Origin: Pseudomonadota bacterium
GTDB lineage: Bacteria > Pseudomonadota > Gammaproteobacteria > Woeseiales > Woeseiaceae
DNA: 23,803 nt
Direction: 5' to 3'
Assembly: GCA_027295475.1 (NCBI GenBank)
Contig: JAPUKV010000042.1
Coordinates: 1-23,803 of the forward strand
In this document: positions 23,673 through 23,803 of the stretch, piece by piece
Layout: each line of letters begins with the position of its first letter
How positions within the stretch are numbered: position 1 is the stretch's first letter
The notes under the pieces: model-generated
Seen by the model: only the letters and a program-made list of their open reading frames with translations
The model's database searches: none
Told to the model about the DNA's origin: nothing
Position numbers and translations under genes: made by a program

Positions 23673-23803
23673 CAGTTAACGACGAAAAGAGACGCGACGA
23701 ACGTCCGACTTATTGGCGGAGAGGGCGTCCCCCGCCGTTGGGGTAGCACCTTGTCGCATATCGTCGCATAACCCAATGAAGTATAGAGATTTCTATCACT
23801 AAT

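Noticed and set aside
23753..23770. Tandem GTCGCATA repeat near the window end
   Set aside because: Only two units with a 2-base gap, no further copies seen; too short to call a functional array.

Overview
The window looks like chromosomal DNA of a free-living gammaproteobacterium. Evidence: divergent ppsR/ppsA, divergent orn/rsgA, the ffs-dnaX-ybaB-recR cluster, a periplasmic tail-specific protease of the Prc type, a YgiM-type SH3 protein and a DUF1249 (YqiB-like) protein. Base composition is moderately GC-rich by eye. I cannot name the genus; an uncultured marine lineage is a guess. No phage, plasmid, CRISPR or transposase gene is visible.

Layout. 1-3026: 3' end of a coiled-coil/FHA protein, two small two-helix membrane proteins, a small acidic unknown gene behind a near-ideal CRP operator and a DUF1232 (YkvA-like) protein. 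3027-6102: a possibly structured leader, the periplasmic protease prc, then an exported low-complexity protein behind two perfect palindromes. 6142-8676 (minus): a coiled-coil unknown, a DUF1249 protein and ppsR. 8781-11144 (plus): ppsA. 11176-13579 (minus): a YgiM-like SH3 protein, then the overlapping set orn, DUF938 methyltransferase and GFA protein. 13726-14643 (plus): rsgA. 14661-17854 (minus): HIT protein, recR, ybaB, dnaX and the 4.5S SRP RNA. 17987-19622 (plus): a YbdL-type aminotransferase and a DUF6165 protein. 19652-20887 (minus): a Tat-exported DUF711 protein. Then tRNA-Val(CAC), a small exported unknown, a MAPEG protein (minus), a 501-base divergent gap holding a strong hairpin, and an exported protein with a duplicated domain.

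How parts work together. PpsA converts pyruvate to PEP and PpsR switches it on and off by modifying a threonine next to the catalytic histidine; both the target residues and the PpsR P-loop are present. DnaX, YbaB and RecR form the usual replication/repair cluster next to the SRP RNA. Orn (nanoRNA decay) and RsgA (30S maturation) are divergent, as in Escherichia coli.

Most of the window is ordinary core genome and I see no clearly new multi-gene system. The best leads are non-coding: the hairpin and its structured flank at 22571-22761, a 21-base sequence shared by two convergent gene junctions (6125-6145 and 14640-14660), the CRP operator before an unknown gene, and paired palindromes before the exported protein at 5554. 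Several genes have TTG or GTG starts supported by good Shine-Dalgarno sequences.
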